Below, one piece after another: positions 27,327 to 39,476 of a DNA stretch of 64,000 nucleotides (positions are counted from its first letter, which is position 1; the number at the start of each line of letters is the position of its first letter). The notes beneath the pieces are model-generated. The model saw nothing but the letters and a program-made list of their open reading frames with translations. It made no database searches and had not been told where the DNA came from. The position numbers and the translations under genes were made by a program. The stretch covers positions 186,001 to 250,000 of the forward strand of contig CAWFTU010000009.1 in the NCBI GenBank assembly GCA_963818725.1, in the 5' to 3' direction. Origin of the DNA: DATFDN01 sp963818725 (GTDB lineage Bacteria > Pseudomonadota > Alphaproteobacteria > Acetobacterales > Acetobacteraceae).

Positions 27327-27905
27327 TCAGGCGGGCGCGTGGTACTGCGGCGCCTCGGCCCGGTCGCGCAGGCCATAGTCGCGGATTATGCGCACGTCGC
27401 GCCGGCGTGCCCCGTGCGGGACCGGCCCCGCGATCTCCCGCCAGGAGAGCACGAGCAGCCGATCCGCCGGATCGAGGATGCCGTCGAACCTGTCCCACGC
27501 GACGAGATCGGGCGCCTCTAGCGGCGCCTCGTCCGCCGGCTGCTCGATCAGGCTGACGAGGCGGGCCGCGCCCGCCTCGGTCGCGTCGAAGCGGCGCTGC
27601 GCCAGCGCCACACCGTCCTCGGCGACCACCTCGCCCACGCGCAGGTGGTAGTCGCGGAACACCTCGGCGCGGCCCTTCGCCTGCACGGCGTGGTGGCCCG
27701 CATGGCTGCGCCAGCGCACCACCGCCTTCTCGTCGCGCCACAGCGACAGCGAGAGCAGCCGGCCCGCATGGCGGCGGCTGCGGAACCGCCGGTTCTCCAG
27801 GAAACCCTCGATCCGTGCCAAGTCCGGGCGCAGCAGGGCGGCGTAGCGCAGGTAGTCCTCCCACCGCTCGGGCCGGGGCTCGACCTCGAAGATCACCGCG
27901 AACAT
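27327..27905 (-). CDS. Antibiotic-biosynthesis-monooxygenase-fold (ABM) protein, two-domain
   Basis: A 192-residue soluble protein. FAVIFEVEPRPERWEDYLRYAALLRPDLARIEGFLENRRF and the LLSLSLWRDEKAVVRWRSHAGHH motif define the dimeric alpha/beta barrel (ABM) fold. A second, more diverged repeat seems to fill the C-terminal half (RLLVLSWREIAGP). The start is ATG 27905, behind AGGAGTG. Members range from quinol oxidases to haem-degrading proteins; the role here is unknown. The DUF1127 gene precedes it by 17 bp. Confidence 0.85.
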   Translation of the reverse strand: MFAVIFEVEPRPERWEDYLRYAALLRPDLARIEGFLENRRFRSRRHAGRLLSLSLWRDEKAVVRWRSHAGHHAVQAKGRAEVFRDYHLRVGEVVAEDGVALAQRRFDATEAGAARLVSLIEQPADEAPLEAPDLVAWDRFDGILDPADRLLVLSWREIAGPVPHGARRRDVRIIRDYGLRDRAEAPQYHAPA

Positions 27906-27922
27906 CACTCCTCCTTCGCCGG

Positions 27923-28165
27923 TCACGCTCGCCAGAAAGGCTTGTGGATTTCCGCCAGCACGTCGCCCCGCGAAAGCCGCGCGTCGCGCAAGTCACGTTC
28001 GCTCATCGCCGCCAGTTCTTCCCGTTCCCTGATCCGCCCCTGCCAGAGACGTAGCACGCGCCCGAGCCTTCTTCCGAACGCGCGGCCGCCATCAATCCCA
28101 AACCCGGCAGGGCCTTCGCCAATCCATTCGTTTCGCGCCAGCATAGCCTGATCTCTTCGAAACAT
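27923..28165 (-). CDS. DUF1127 small protein (80 aa)
   Basis: The C-terminal half REREELAAMSERDLRDARLSRGDVLAEIHKPFW is the DUF1127 (YjiS-like) signature: an Arg-rich, helical protein of under 100 residues. In alphaproteobacteria some DUF1127 proteins affect RNA turnover and phosphate or carbon metabolism. The first ATG (28165) is used; ATG 28144 is an alternative. It is followed by the ABM-fold gene on the same strand. Confidence 0.8.
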   Translation of the reverse strand: MFRRDQAMLARNEWIGEGPAGFGIDGGRAFGRRLGRVLRLWQGRIREREELAAMSERDLRDARLSRGDVLAEIHKPFWRA

Positions 28166-28485
28166 CTGGAATGACAGATAACCCTTCAGCGCGTTGGATC
28201 ACCGCGGATCGCTTCGGCGCGGGCCGAAGGATCGGGGCGGGCCGACAGCTTGCAGGACGAGCGCCGCCCCGGCGCAGCGAAGGCGGCTGTGCCGCGAGCA
28301 CCGCCGTGAACTCAGATGGATCGAAACCCTCAGTGTCGCGCTGGGTGAGCCGAGAGCAACGTGACGACAGTCACACAAGCCGTACCGGCGCTGCTATAGG
28401 TCTTTTCCGACCAGCGACGCGCCCGAGCCCGCAGACAAGCCTGTCTGATTGGCGCGAGACCGAGCACGATCCGGAGGACAACGTC
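28166..28485. other. Intergenic region upstream of DUF1127 and DUF2278 genes
   Basis: About 320 bp between divergent genes. No coding sequence with family similarity, no clear hairpin and no recognisable RNA was seen. Promoters for both flanking genes must lie here but no convincing boxes were identified. Confidence 0.4.
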
Positions 28486-29184
28486 ATGACACACAGACGC
28501 ATGAAGCCGCTGACGGCCAGGCGCCGGTACGGCGTTTTGGTCGGCCGCGTGAGGGATGGCCAGGAGAAGCCGAGCGGGGCATCCCCCCACTATGAAATCT
28601 GGATCGACGCCGGCGGCGCCAATTATGGGGTCGCGGTCAATGTCCGCTCGGTCGATAGCAGCGACGTGCTGGCCTACTTCGACCCAGCTTTTCAGCAGGC
28701 AACGAAGCTGGACCTCCCCGCCAGGGCGGAGGGTCCGCAGGGCTTCACGCCGCTCTCGACCGGCCCTGGCGGGGAGGGTCTCGACTATCCGATGGACCAT
28801 CTCTTCCCGCTCGATGCGATGCAGCCGATCCCGCCCGCCGGGTCCAGTGTCAGCCTGAAAAATCTCCTGGACGGCCAGATCGAGCGCGCGAAGGCTGACC
28901 CGCGGGCGGTCGCGATCGTGGTGGGCAAGTCCTTTGCCGACCAGGGCAGCGACGAGACCTTCGGCTTTTCCCCCGAACGGGGCGTGCACGACATCCACAT
29001 GATGCAGGGCAACCGAGGTAGTTTCGCCAGCGACAACCGCGTGAACGGCGGCGGTGCCCTCTTCGTCCGGTACGCGGGCGGCGAGACGATCGCGCTCTTC
29101 GCGCGGTTCTCGGTCCAGGACATCGAGACCGAAGATCAAACCGGAGCGCCACTCGAATCAGCGACCGAAGGCTTTTCCTCCTGA
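28486..29184 (+). CDS. DUF2278-family protein
   Basis: A 232-residue protein beginning with RRYGVLVGRVRDGQ, followed by HYEIWIDAGGANYGVAVNVRS and FDPAF, the pattern of DUF2278. VHDIHMMQGN with a downstream GGALFVRY completes the domain. The start ATG 28486 follows GGAGGACAACGTC. Function is unknown; the domain is found alone or with lamin-tail domains in bacteria and fungi. After the stop, the next 170 bp hold no gene before the CAP remnant. Confidence 0.85.
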   Translation: MTHRRMKPLTARRRYGVLVGRVRDGQEKPSGASPHYEIWIDAGGANYGVAVNVRSVDSSDVLAYFDPAFQQATKLDLPARAEGPQGFTPLSTGPGGEGLDYPMDHLFPLDAMQPIPPAGSSVSLKNLLDGQIERAKADPRAVAIVVGKSFADQGSDETFGFSPERGVHDIHMMQGNRGSFASDNRVNGGGALFVRYAGGETIALFARFSVQDIETEDQTGAPLESATEGFSS

Positions 29185-29446
29185 GCTGCTCTCCGTCGTT
29201 CGCTCGCAGCGGCTAGGCTGGATGCCGTCTCGCGGAGCCGAAACGCCGGGTGACGAGCGGCCGAGGCCGCCGTCAGCCCGTGCGCTGGAAGATGTCGCCT
29301 GGAATGATTTCCCGGACGGCGCCTGCAATCCGGGCAGGAAAGCGACCCTGGCTCAGGAGCCGCCGAAATCCTGGGTCCAGTAGTGCTTGAACGTGGTCCC
29401 GTCCCTGAAGGCGTAGCCGATGCCGATCTCGCGGAAACCGGGGTTA

Positions 29447-31738
29447 TTGATCCGGCTTGGGTGGTCTTGGATCAGGCGGCATACCGGACGGGCCGATGCC
29501 CGAAGTAGCTCCGCACGCGCTCGGGCAGCTTCGCGAGCTTGCGCATGTGGCTGATGATGGTGCGCTTGAGCTGCTGCTTGCCGCGGGCGGGCGGCTTACG
29601 GGTGATACCAAATCCGGCTGATTAGTTCGGCTGAACCGGCTTTGGCCACCAGTGGAAGCTGGTGTGCGGACGGATCATGCTTGGGTCGAGGCGGGTGCTG
29701 CGTTCGGCGATGGCGGCATCGAGGTCGGCCAGGGTGGGGAAGTGCTTGTTGGCCACCGCCTCGTCGAGCAGCGGCCAGAGCCGCTCAGCGGGTTGGAGTT
29801 CCGGGCTGTAGGGAGGCAGGAACACCAGCGTGATCCCGTCCGGCACGGCCAAGCCCTTGGGGCCGTGCCAGCCGGCGTTGTCCAGCACGAGGACGATGTG
29901 GCGTCGGCGTCCCGCCCCGCTCTCGCGGGCGAAGGCGGCGAGCCGGGTTTCGAAGGCCGGCTTGTTGATGCGGGTGCAGAGATACCAGACCGTCTCGCCG
30001 CTGCTCGGCTGCACGAAGGCCGCGACGTGCAGCCACTGGAACCGGTGATGACCCAGCGCCGTTGGGCGTGCGCCGGCCTTGGCCCAGACCCGGCGGCGGA
30101 TCGGCTTCAGGCCGAGGCGGTGCTCGTCCTCCGCCCAGACCTCGACCGGCTGTTCCGGGTGCGCCGCCCGTGCTTGCGCAACGGCAACGTCAACCTGTTT
30201 GCGAAGGCCGCCCGCGCCTCCGGATCAGCGGCCCGCGGATGGCGCGGGCGCGGCGTCTGCACCGACCAGCCGAGCCGCTTCAGCGCCTCCCAGCCGCGCT
30301 GCGGATGCACCCGCTCCAGCTTGAGGTGCCGCGCCATCCAGGCCGCCACCTTGGGGCCGCTCCATAGCCCGCCGTCCTCGGGCGGCTCACGCAGCCGCTC
30401 GGCCAGGGCGGCCAGCACCGCCTCGGTCAGCACGCTCGCTGCTCGCCCGTTCCGCCGCCGCCCATCGCCCAGCGCCGCCCATCGCCCAGCGCCGCCGGGC
30501 CGCGTGCGTTGTAGCGCGCCGCCACCGCCTCCACCCAGCGCGGCGTGAGCGCCAGCACCCCGGCCACCTCGACCACCGTGCGGCCCTGTGCCAGCAGCCA
30601 AATCGCCTGGGTGTGCCGCGCCTCGGTCACGGTTTGCGCCGCGCGGAACCGCGCCGCCAGTTCCGCCACACTCAGGTGCTCGGCAATCCGTGCCATCATC
30701 CCCCCGTTCAACCGCCCGCGGCATAGGCCCGCTCCGCGCAGCCGCCACTCTAAGCCGAACCTATCACCCGGATTTAGTATGACAGCCTGCTCCAGGTCGG
30801 CGTTGAGGCACTCGTCGGGGTTCAACTCGGGACTGTAGGAGGGCAGGTGGAAGACCGCGATCTGTGCGGTGCGCCCGGCCAGCCATGCCCGCACCGCGCG
30901 GGCACGGTGGACCGGCAGGTTGTCGAGGATCAGGAACACCTTGGCCCCGGCGTCCCGGATCAGGCGCTCGAGGAAGCGGATCAGCGTCGGTGCCTTGATC
31001 GCGCCGTCCAGCACCATCCAGCGCAATTCGCCCTTGTTGGTCACGGCCGAGATCAGGCCCACGCCCGCGCGCCGGTGATTGGGGCGGACCACCGGGGTCT
31101 GCCCGCGTGGGGCGAAGCTGCGGCCGCGCACATCATCGGCGCGCAAGCCGGTCTCGTCACCCCAGAAGATCCTGCCCTTCTCCCGCTTGGCCCGGGCCAC
31201 AATGGCCGGGTAGTCCCGCCGCAGCCAGCGCCGCACCGCAGCCGGGCACTGCTCATAGGCGCGCCGCAGCGGCTTCTGCGCCGGGAAGCCCCAACGCGCC
31301 AGGTAAGTCCCCATGGTGCGCACCGCCAGCCGCACCCCGCAGCGCTGCTCGATCAGGACCCGCACCGCCGCACGGCTCCACAGCGCGAAGGGCAGGCCAA
31401 GTTCGTCCGGCGTGCGCCGGCAGATCAGATCACGAACCCCTGCCTCCTGCCGCGCCGCGAGAAACCGCCCGGTTCCCGGCTCCGGGCCGCGCGGTCCGCT
31501 TCGCAAGCCCGCCATCCCAGCCGCCGCGAAGCGCCGGCAGATGTTGAACACCCCCGTCCGGGTCAGGCCCGTCTGGGCTGCGATCGCCTCGTAGGTCAGG
31601 CCGCTCTCGCGCAGTCCCACCACCTGCCGCCGACGCTCCTCTTGCGCCGCCGCCGGCAGCTTGCGCATGTCCACATGGTCCATCCCGCCAAACCGGAACA
31701 CCCATGCGGCAATTCCAACACCACCCGAGCCGGATCAA
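29447..31738 (-). mobile_element. IS630-family element B, itself interrupted
   Basis: Terminal repeats TTGATCCGGCTTGGGTGGT (left) and TTGATCCGGCTCGGGTGGT (right, complement), flanked by TA on both sides as expected for IS630. The transposase runs from ATG 31683 (MRKLPAAAQEERRRQVVGL helix-turn-helix, WGDETGLRADD, FLILDNLPVHRA, LPSYSPELNPDE). It is cut after LEQAV by the 1174-bp element at 29606-30779 and resumes as TRKPPARGKQQLKRTI to the stop at 29472. Without the insert the element would be 1115 bp and carry an intact transposase gene. Confidence 0.9.
29606..30779 (-). mobile_element. IS630-like element, copy 2 (1174 bp)
   Basis: Ends TACCAAATCCGGCTGATT (29606 side) and TACTAAATCCGGGTGATA (30779 side, complement), flanked by TGA on the plus strand, i.e. 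TCA, at 29603-29605 and 30780-30782. Its transposase is broken by a 17-bp tandem duplication (30459-30475 repeated at 30476-30492) and, as in the other copies, changes frame before the DDE half (VEVWAEDEHRLGLKP, LVLDNAGWHGPK, SPELQPAERLWPLLDE). It interrupts IS element B. Confidence 0.88.
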
Positions 31739-31996
31739 TAAGGATATTCTTGCGGTGTCCGTCGTTAGGAGGCGTTTCGTTCATCCAGCTCGACATCGCA
31801 TCCTCGGGACTGGTCTGGCCCGCGGCGACATTTTCCCCAGCGGTCGAGAATCGGTAGCCCGCTCGGAGCGAGGAGCCATTAGCCCAGCCCTCCGGGATCG
31901 CCCTGTGAGGGGTCTCACAGGCGCACCATGGCGGCGTATCTCCGGGCGGAATGGCGTATCCTTGGTCGTGACAAAACGTCCGAGGAGACCGCGCCC

Positions 31997-33382
31997 ATGG
32001 TTAGAGCCGGAGCGTTCCTGGCCTTCTGCGTGCTCGGCTGTTCGCTGCTGGCGTGCGGCGGGCTGGCCCAGCCTCAGCCGCCACGGCGCGCGAGCGCTCC
32101 GCCTGGTCAGAAATGGGTGGCGAGCTGGACGGCGTCTCCGCAAGGACCGTACCCGGTTGGCAACGCGACCGCCCAGCCCGTCCTGTCCTTCGCGATTCCG
32201 AACTCGTCCAAGGGCGCCAGCGACCAGACCTTCCGGCTGATCGTCCATCCCGGCCTTTGGGGCCGCGCGACGCGCATCCACCTGTCCAACGCGTTCGGCA
32301 CCAAGCCGGTCACGTTTGATGGCGCCTTCGTCGGTGTGCAGGACGACGGAAGCGCGGTCCTTCGCGGCACCAACCGCGCAGTCATGTTTCAGGGCCGCCC
32401 CTCTGTCACGGTCCCGCCTGGCCAGGCGGCGTGGAGCGACCCTGTCCGGCTCGATCTCGCGCCGCTGCAACAGGGACGGCGCCTGGCGGTCAGCTTCCAT
32501 GTCGCTGGCGACAGCGGGCCGATCACCTGGCACGCCAAGGCTCTGACCACCTCGTACGTCTCCGCGCCCGGCGCGGGCAGCAAGGGCGGCGAGAACGCCG
32601 ACGGCGCGTTCCCGAACACCACGACCTCGTGGTACTTCCTGGACGAGGTCGACATGCTCGCCTCCGCCGCCACCCGCGTCATCGTCGCGCTCGGCAATTC
32701 CATCACCGACGGCACCGCCTCCACCCTGAATGGCGACGATCGCTGGCCGGACGTGCTCGCCCGCAGGCTGCGCGCGGCGTACGGGCCGTACGTGGTGGTG
32801 GTCAACGCCGGTATCGGCGGCAACCAAGTGCTCGGTCCGGCAGAGTACTCCGCCGAAAAACCGTTCTCTGGCGGCCCCTCGGCGGGGGACCGGCTGGAGC
32901 GTGACGTGATCGGCGTCTCCGGCGTCACCGACGTTATCTGGCTGGAGGGCATCAACGATTTCGGCGCCGCGAAGGCGCTGCCGGACGCGGTCGCCAAGGG
33001 GATGGTGGCGATCGCGCAGCGCCTGCGCGCACGGATTCCCGGCGTGAGGGTCTATGCCGGGACGCTCACCCCAAGCCTCGACAGCACGAACGGCGAGTAC
33101 GGCACGAAGGAGGTGGACCAGAAGCGCCAGGCGCTGAACCAGTTCATCCGGGAGGTGAAGGTGTTCGACGGCGTCGAGGAGTTCGATGCCGCGACGCTCG
33201 ATCAGGCATCGGGGGCGCTCCGCGTCCCGTTCCAGCCCGACAGCACAGTCGGCGGGCCGGGGGACCGGCTGCACCCGAACCACGCGGGCTATCTCGCGAT
33301 GGGGGAGGCCGTGGACATCCACCCCTTTGCTCCACGCATCCCACGCGCGCCCGTGTCACGGGGACCGCGCGGAACACCGTAG
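31997..33382 (+). CDS. SGNH/GDSL-type hydrolase, exported
   Basis: A 461-residue esterase-like enzyme. The N-terminus MVRAGAFLAFCVLGCSLLACGG is a signal peptide with a possible lipobox (LLAC). An N-terminal beta domain (FRLIVHPGLWGRATRIHLSNAFGT) precedes the SGNH core. Block I is ALGNSITDGTAS (Ser nucleophile), the Gly block is GIGGNQ, block III is EGINDF, and block V is DRLHPNHAGYLAMGEAV with catalytic Asp and His. Similar proteins act on acyl or acetyl esters of polysaccharides. ATG 31997 gives a proper signal peptide; the longer frame from 31928 does not. Confidence 0.93.
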   Translation: MVRAGAFLAFCVLGCSLLACGGLAQPQPPRRASAPPGQKWVASWTASPQGPYPVGNATAQPVLSFAIPNSSKGASDQTFRLIVHPGLWGRATRIHLSNAFGTKPVTFDGAFVGVQDDGSAVLRGTNRAVMFQGRPSVTVPPGQAAWSDPVRLDLAPLQQGRRLAVSFHVAGDSGPITWHAKALTTSYVSAPGAGSKGGENADGAFPNTTTSWYFLDEVDMLASAATRVIVALGNSITDGTASTLNGDDRWPDVLARRLRAAYGPYVVVVNAGIGGNQVLGPAEYSAEKPFSGGPSAGDRLERDVIGVSGVTDVIWLEGINDFGAAKALPDAVAKGMVAIAQRLRARIPGVRVYAGTLTPSLDSTNGEYGTKEVDQKRQALNQFIREVKVFDGVEEFDAATLDQASGALRVPFQPDSTVGGPGDRLHPNHAGYLAMGEAVDIHPFAPRIPRAPVSRGPRGTP

Positions 33383-33545
33383 CCGGAACGCGTCTCCGTT
33401 ATTCAGGCATCATCGATGGTGGTCCAGACCTGTGAACAGCCCGATGGCAAGCCGGGGAACCACTGCAATCGGACCGCGACTCGGCGACCGTGGTTGTTTC
33501 ATCCGCCTGGGTACGCCATCTTATCCCTATCCCGATCACTCCGGC

Positions 33546-33727
33546 GCGGGAGAGAGCGGATAATCCGCCGCCGAAGGCGCAACCGGCCCCCGGAAACGCT
33601 CAGGCAGAAGGACCGCGTTGGAAAATGGGATCTCTGGAAAGCCGGCTCGCCGCGCATGGGGCGGGCCGCACCGACGGAGTAAGGGTCTAGCCGCCCGAAT
33701 CTCTCAGGTTCCACGACAGAGGGGGGC
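33546..33727 (+). promoter_or_regulatory. Tandem glycine riboswitch
   Basis: Two glycine aptamers lie head to tail ahead of gcvT. The first runs from GGGAGAG through CGCCGAAGGCGCAACCGG to CTCAGGCAGAAGGACC (about 33548-33614). The second runs from CTCTGGAAAG through CACCGACGGAGTAAGG to TCTCAGGTTCCACGACAGAGG (about 33632-33722). These are the conserved cores of glycine riboswitch class aptamers. Glycine binding normally turns on the downstream cleavage-system operon. The expression platform is probably between 33723 and 33776, close to the TTG start. Confidence 0.93.
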
Positions 33728-33776
33728 TGTTCCGCTCGCATTGGCGGGCGGGGAGCCTTGGTCGCGGAGCCTTCGC

Positions 33777-34940
33777 TTGGTTAAAAACGCCCTGATCGAC
33801 GACCCGACACCGCCTCCGCTGCGCCTGACGCCGCTCGATGCCTGGCATCGCGCGCTCGGCGCCCGCATGGTCGCGTTCGCCGGCTACGCGCTGCCCGTGC
33901 AGTACGACCTCAAGGGCGCGCTGGCGGAACGGTGCCGGGGCGGCGTGATGGCCGAGCACCTGCACTGCCGCGAGAAGGCGGCGCTGTTCGACGTCTCGCA
34001 CATGGGCCAGGCCTGGCTGACCGGCGCCACCGCCGCCGCGGCGCTGGAGGGGCTGGTGCCGGGCGAGATCATCGGCCTGCGGCCGGGCCGGCAGCGCTAC
34101 ACGCTGCTGCTCAACGAGGCGGGCGGCATCCTCGACGACATGATGGTGGCGCGGCTGGCCGAATCCCGGCTGTTCCTTGTCGTCAACGCCAGCCGCAAGG
34201 CCGAGGACTTTCCGCATATCGCGGCTACGCTGCCGGACAGCGCGCGGATTGAAGAGATCGAGGATCGGGCGCTGCTGGCGTTGCAGGGGCCGCTGGCCGC
34301 CGCGGTGGTGGGGCGCTTGGCGCCCGCCGCGACCTCCTTGCCGTTCATGGGCGTGGCCGCGCTCGACGTGGCCGGCATGCCCTGTCTCGTCAGCCGATCC
34401 GGCTACACCGGGGAGGACGGATTCGAGATCTCGGTGCCCGCCGATCGCGCCGAGGCGCTGGCGGGCGCCCTGCTCGCCGAGCCGGAGGTGGCCCCGGCGG
34501 GCCTGGGCGCGCGCGACTCGCTGCGCCTGGAAGCCGGGCTCTGCCTCTACGGCAACGACATCGACGAGCTGACCTCGCCGATCGAGGCCGGGCTCGGCTG
34601 GGTGATCGGCAAGCGCCGGCGCGCGGCCTGGGACTTCCTCGGCGCCGGCGCGATCCGCGACCAGGTCGAGCACCACCCGACTCGCGTGCGCGTTGGGCTG
34701 CGCCCGGAGGGGCGGGCGCCCGCGCGCGCGGGCGCGATGATCGTGGCCGAGGACGGCACGGAGGCGGGCAGCGTCACCTCCGGCGGGTTCTCGCCCAGTG
34801 TGGGTGCGCCGATCGCCATGGGCTACGTGCGCCGCGACCTCTCGGCGGCGGGCACGCGCCTCTACCTGATGGTGCGTGGCAAGTCCTTGCCCACCCTGGT
34901 CACGGAATTGCCTTTCGTCCCGCACCGATACGCGCGCTGA
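33777..34940 (+). CDS. gcvT: Glycine cleavage system T protein (aminomethyltransferase)
   Basis: Transfers the methylene group from aminomethyl-lipoyl-GcvH to tetrahydrofolate, releasing ammonia. The 387-residue product has LRLTPLDAWHRALGARMVAFAGYALPVQY, DVSHMGQ, the RYTLLLNEAGGILDDMMV motif and SRSGYTGEDGFEIS, all family hallmarks. The start is uncertain: TTG 33777 is chosen since GGAG lies 7 nt upstream and the riboswitch occupies the sequence before it. gcvH follows after 23 bp and gcvP overlaps gcvH, making an operon under glycine control. Confidence 0.93.
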   Translation: MVKNALIDDPTPPPLRLTPLDAWHRALGARMVAFAGYALPVQYDLKGALAERCRGGVMAEHLHCREKAALFDVSHMGQAWLTGATAAAALEGLVPGEIIGLRPGRQRYTLLLNEAGGILDDMMVARLAESRLFLVVNASRKAEDFPHIAATLPDSARIEEIEDRALLALQGPLAAAVVGRLAPAATSLPFMGVAALDVAGMPCLVSRSGYTGEDGFEISVPADRAEALAGALLAEPEVAPAGLGARDSLRLEAGLCLYGNDIDELTSPIEAGLGWVIGKRRRAAWDFLGAGAIRDQVEHHPTRVRVGLRPEGRAPARAGAMIVAEDGTEAGSVTSGGFSPSVGAPIAMGYVRRDLSAAGTRLYLMVRGKSLPTLVTELPFVPHRYAR

Positions 34941-34963
34941 CGCGTTAAGCCGGAGAAACATCC

Positions 34964-35358
34964 ATGCCGCCTATCGATCGAAGCCATCACGAGACCCGCT
35001 ACACCAAGGAGCATGAATGGGTGCGGATGGAGGGCGATGTCGCGACCGTCGGTATCAGCGAACATGCCGTGGAGGCGCTGGGCGATCTCGTTTTCATCGA
35101 GTTGCCCGAGGTTGGCCGTGTCGTGAGCCGTGACGAGGCGTGCGCGGTGGTGGAGAGCGTCAAGGCCGCGTCGGACGTGTACGCGCCGCTCTCCGGCACG
35201 ATCGTCGAGATCAACCCGCCCGTTGTCGAGGACCCGGCGATGGTGGGCACGCACGCCGAGAACGATGGCTGGTTCTTCAAGATCCAACTCGACAACCCGG
35301 ACGAGTTCGAGGAGCTGATGGACGAGGCGGAGTACCAAGAGTACGTGGAGAGCCTTTG

Positions 35359-35359
<1 letters not shown>
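34964..35359 (+). CDS. gcvH: Glycine cleavage system H protein
   Basis: Lipoyl carrier shuttling the aminomethyl intermediate between GcvP, GcvT and the L protein. The 131-residue protein has YTKEHEWVRMEGDVATVGISEHA at the start and the lipoylation site in VVESVKAASDVYAPLSG (the Lys). GWFFKIQLDNPDE is also conserved. Its TGA overlaps the gcvP ATG (TGATG at 35357-35361), indicating translational coupling. Confidence 0.97.
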
Positions 35360-38226
<2,867 letters not shown>

Positions 38227-38433
38227 GGGCGTTCACCAACCCGAATCTGTGGTGAAACGACGCAGCAATCTGGAGTGCGTTACGGACCTAATCCCCGGCT
38301 GCGATAGGCCGGACTGATCCGGGTATGGGAGGATCAGTTAATCCGCCACTGCTGGTGGGAGGCAGACCTTCGATGGCGCGAGCGAGACCGCTACGGAACC
38401 ACGAAAGTTGGTGCACAAGTCAAGCAGACCGCG

Positions 38434-38523
38434 TGAAAACTCGATTGGCTGCGGCAGCCACGACATTTCCAATCGCTTTGAAAACTCGATTGGTTGCGGC
38501 AGCCACGACATTTCCAATCGCTT
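38434..38523. repeat. Two tandem 45-bp direct repeats with internal dyad
   Basis: 38434-38478 and 38479-38523 are identical except for one C/T difference (GATTGGC versus GATTGGT). Each unit contains CGATTGG...CCAATCG as an internal inverted repeat and a small GCTGCGGCAGC palindrome in the first copy. No further copies were seen. It lies between gcvP and the truncated IS copy; the rest of 38227-38610 shows no gene. Confidence 0.85.
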
Positions 38524-38610
38524 TGAGGTGCTAATGAGCATTGATGATACAAAATTATCGCCTGTAGCATTATAAAAATTGCTGATTGCCGCTACGGTAT
38601 GGAGCTTTCA

Positions 38611-39476
38611 TACTAAACCCGGGTGATAGGTTCGGCTTAGAGTCAATACGGTTCACTTAAGGCAAAATCCTGTTCACTTAAGCTATCGGCCGAATACCAA
38701 CCAATTGAAAATGCAGAATTCGCCTTGGTTCTCCCTGCGGCACAAACAACTAAAGTGAACCGTATTGGGCTTAGAGTGGCGGCTGCGCGGAGCGGGCCTA
38801 TGCCGCGGGCGGTTGAACGGGGGGATGATGGCACGGATTGCCGAGCACCTGAGTGTGGCGGAACTGGCGGCGCGGTTCCGCGCGGCGCAAACCGTGGCCG
38901 AGGCGCGGCACACCCAGGCGATTTGGCTGCTGGCGCAGGGCCGCACGGTGGTCGAGGTGGCCGGGGTGCTGGCGCTCACGCCGCGCTGGGTGGAGGCGGT
39001 GGCGGCGCGCTACAACGCACGCGGCCCGGCGGCGCTGGGCGATGGGCGGCGGCGGAACGGGCGAGCAGCGAGCGTGCTGACCGAGGCGGTGCTGGCCGCC
39101 CTGGCCGAGCGGCTGCGTGAGCCGCCCGAGGACGGCGGGCTATGGAGCGGCCCCAAGGTGGCGGCCTGGATGGCGCGGCACCTCAAGCTGGAGCGGGTGC
39201 ATCCGCAGCGCGGCTGGGAGGCGCTGAAGCGGCTCGGCTGGTCGGTGCAGACGCCGCGCCCGCGCCATCCGCGGGCCGCTGATCCGGAGGCGCGGGCGGC
39301 CTTCGCAAACAGGTTGACGTTGCCGTTGCGCAAGCACGGGCGGCGCACCCGGAACAGCCGGTCGAGGTCTGGGCGGAGGACGAGCACCGCCTCGGCCTGA
39401 AGCCGATCCGCCGCCGGGTCTGGGCCAAGGCCGGCGCACGCCCAACGGCGCTGGGTCATCACCGGTTGTCAATCGG
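38611..39476 (+). mobile_element. IS630-like element, copy 3, truncated by IS21
   Basis: The left end TACTAAACCCGGGTGATA is preceded by TCA (38608-38610). A MITE (38644-38767) sits between the end and the transposase start at ATG 38828. The transposase reads MARIAEHLSVAELAARFRAA through RLGWSVQTPRPRHPRAADPE, then changes frame near 39310 into the DDE half. It is cut off after RRRVWAKAGARPTALGHHR at 39476, where the IS21 element begins. The rest of the DDE domain and the right end are gone. Confidence 0.85.
38644..38767. mobile_element. 124-bp MITE, copy B
   Basis: Same length and ends (CAATACGGTTCACTT) as the element at 21822-21945, inverted relative to it and nearly identical. It is flanked by its own 10-bp direct repeat GGCTTAGAGT at 38634-38643 and 38768-38777. 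The uninterrupted sequence of this target exists in IS copy 2 (30740s region), which proves insertion here. Confidence 0.92.

Larger units (their letters stand above)
29353..31916 (-). pseudogene. CAP-domain (SCP/PR1-like) gene, split by a nested insertion
   Basis: Removing 29447-31738 and one TA rejoins a CAP-family C-terminus. GYRFSTAGENVAAGQ, AMSSWMNE and GHRKNIL (31741-31860) are followed directly by NPGFREIGIGYAFRDG and HYWTQDFGGS with stop at 29353. The GENVA and GHRxNIL motifs are diagnostic of the CAP superfamily, secreted proteins of unclear function. The 5' part upstream of about 31916 is missing or out of frame (HRAIPEGWANGSSLRAG is the last sensible stretch), so the gene was already truncated or has decayed. 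Confidence 0.8.

Noticed and set aside
33402..33560. Small protein gene starting ATGGTGGTCCAGACC upstream of the riboswitch
   Set aside because: No ribosome site, Arg/Pro-rich random-looking product, and it would run into the riboswitch aptamer.
38434..38523. Possible CRISPR array
   Set aside because: Only two directly adjoining 45-bp units without spacers and no cas genes nearby.
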